NCBI GenBank assembly: GCA_946059285.1
Contig: CAMGMW010000075.1
Coordinates: forward strand, 1-6,289
DNA length: 6,289 bases
Source: an uncultured Clostridia bacterium
Lineage (GTDB): Bacteria > Bacillota_A > Clostridia > Oscillospirales > Oscillospiraceae
Direction of reading: 5' to 3'
The translations under genes were made by a program, and so were the position numbers. This document shows, piece after piece, positions 5,333 through 6,289 of the stretch. Each line of letters starts with the position of its first letter. The first letter of the stretch is position 1. Under the pieces are notes generated by a model that searched no databases, was not told the origin of the DNA, and was given only the letters and a program-made list of their open reading frames with translations.

Positions 5333-6289
5333 GTGGTGCATACGATAGATGGAGTAACTTTTCAGAAAATGATCTTCAGTGCTGCTGCCTCCATTGAGAT
5401 CAATAAGCAGCAAATCAATGAGCTGAATGTTTTTCCTGTGCCGGACGGCGACACAGGCACGAATATGAGCATGACGCTGAACGCCGCTGCCGCCGATCTG
5501 CGGAAGGTCAATGCGCCGACGCTGACGAAAGCGGCAGACATGACCGCTTCCGCGATGCTCCGCGGAGCCCGCGGCAATTCCGGCGTCATCCTGTCGTTGC
5601 TGTTCCGCGGCATTGCCAAGTCTATGAAGGGCATGGAAAGCTGTGACGGCATCCAGTTTGCCGCAGCACTCACCGGCGGTGTGGAGGCTGCCTATAAGGC
5701 GGTTATGAAGCCCACCGAGGGCACGATCCTGACGGTTGCCCGCGTTTCCGCCGCCGATGCGGCGGCATCGGACGACGCATGCTTCGAGACGGTTTTGGAA
5801 TGCGCGGTGGCTTCCGCGGAAAAGGCGTTGGCGGAAACTGTGCACCAGAATCCCGTCCTGGAAAAGGCGGGTGTGGTCGATGCCGGAGGCAAAGGCTGGC
5901 TGCATATCCTCGGGGCAATGCTCTCCGTCGCCCGCGGCGTTGAGATCGCTCCCCCCACAGCGGAGGAAAAGGTAGCCGCCGTGAAGGAGCAGGCAGACTT
6001 TACCGAATTTGATTCGGACGAGATCACTTTCGCCTTTGACACGGTTTTCATCGTCCGTAAAGCCTGTGAGGACATTTGTCTGGATCCGCTGCGTGCCTAT
6101 CTGGACACCATCGGTGACAGCATTGTCATCGGTGAAGACGACGAGGCCTTTAAGGTACATGTCCACACCAACATTCCCGGCGAGGCCCTCACGGAAGCGC
6201 AGAAATATGGTACGCTGGAACTCGCAAAGATCGAAAACATGCAGATGCAGCATGACGATCTTGCCGCCGGCAAGGCCGCCCGCAGCACC
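5333..6289 (+). CDS. fakA: Fatty acid kinase catalytic subunit, DAK2 domain (3' end outside the window)
   Basis: FakA (YloV) is the ATP-binding kinase that phosphorylates fatty acids carried by FakB, giving acyl-phosphate for PlsX/PlsY phospholipid synthesis. It is open to the window end, with 319 codons seen of a family length near 550. Translated in frame from GTG 5333, the DAK2 kinase domain (about 1-200) shows NVFPVPDGDTGTNMSMT (32-48) with the Mg-ATP aspartates D38 and D40, GARGNSGVILS (78-88), KPTEGTILTVAR (126-137) and GVVDAGGKGWL (180-190). The middle domain shows GDSIVIGEDDEAFKVHVHTN (261-280) with H276 and H278, then IENMQMQH (300-307). At 233-239 it reads FAFDTVF where characterised members have the YGYCTEF type, so D236 replaces the Cys. 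No fakB is in the window. The gene follows the Asp23 gene by 13 nt in the likely gpmI operon. Confidence 0.93.
   Translation, partial: MVHTIDGVTFQKMIFSAAASIEINKQQINELNVFPVPDGDTGTNMSMTLNAAAADLRKVNAPTLTKAADMTASAMLRGARGNSGVILSLLFRGIAKSMKGMESCDGIQFAAALTGGVEAAYKAVMKPTEGTILTVARVSAADAAASDDACFETVLECAVASAEKALAETVHQNPVLEKAGVVDAGGKGWLHILGAMLSVARGVEIAPPTAEEKVAAVKEQADFTEFDSDEITFAFDTVFIVRKACEDICLDPLRAYLDTIGDSIVIGEDDEAFKVHVHTNIPGEALTEAQKYGTLELAKIENMQMQHDDLAAGKAARST

Noticed and set aside
5306..6253. Minus-strand open frame of 315 codons opposite fakA, and 4057-4716 opposite gpmI
   Set aside because: The plus strand encodes clear FakA and GpmI motifs throughout. The antisense products are composition-driven and match no family I know.

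Overview
This 6.3 kb window looks like the chromosome of a Gram-positive, G+C-moderate to G+C-rich member of the Clostridia, probably Oscillospiraceae/Ruminococcaceae-like. That is an inference from three things: strong AGGAGG-type ribosome binding sites throughout, an Asp23 (YloU) gene directly followed by a fatty-acid kinase (FakA/YloV) gene, and protein sequences of a clostridial character (long-form cofactor-independent phosphoglycerate mutase, short XRE regulator). I see no insertion sequence, phage gene, CRISPR array, tRNA or rRNA. Most of the window is housekeeping.

Layout. 10-273: rpsT (ribosomal protein S20), followed by an A/U-rich hairpin and a second, stronger intrinsic terminator at 400-436. 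440-468: a good sigma-A-type promoter, starting a leader of about 100 nt into recG (573-2618), the branch-migration helicase. 2619-3008: a short accessory-looking patch. A 63-residue acidic protein of unknown function lies on the minus strand (2732-2923), and its 3' end doubles as an intrinsic terminator. It is divergent from a 69-residue XRE-family HTH regulator (3009-3218). The 85-bp divergent intergenic region holds a convincing minus-strand promoter, a 10-bp perfect palindrome and a repeated GTAGCAT-type element, which together look like an operator array. 3214-3265: inverted repeats and a terminator. 3296-3324: a promoter for gpmI (3361-4926), which is followed without an obvious terminator by the Asp23/YloU gene (4966-5319) and fakA (5333 to the window end, 3' truncated by the window).

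How the genes work together. gpmI, the Asp23 gene and fakA are close together on one strand (39- and 13-nt gaps) and are probably one transcript. It would link lower glycolysis to exogenous fatty-acid activation, perhaps only through shared growth-rate control. recG lies near fakA in Bacillus subtilis too (yloU-yloV-sdaAB-sdaAA-recG), but here it is upstream and separated by the XRE patch and gpmI. Apart from the conventional genes, the parts most worth a second look are the operator-like array between the unknown small gene and the XRE regulator, and an Asp in FakA at the position where other family members carry a zinc-ligand Cys.
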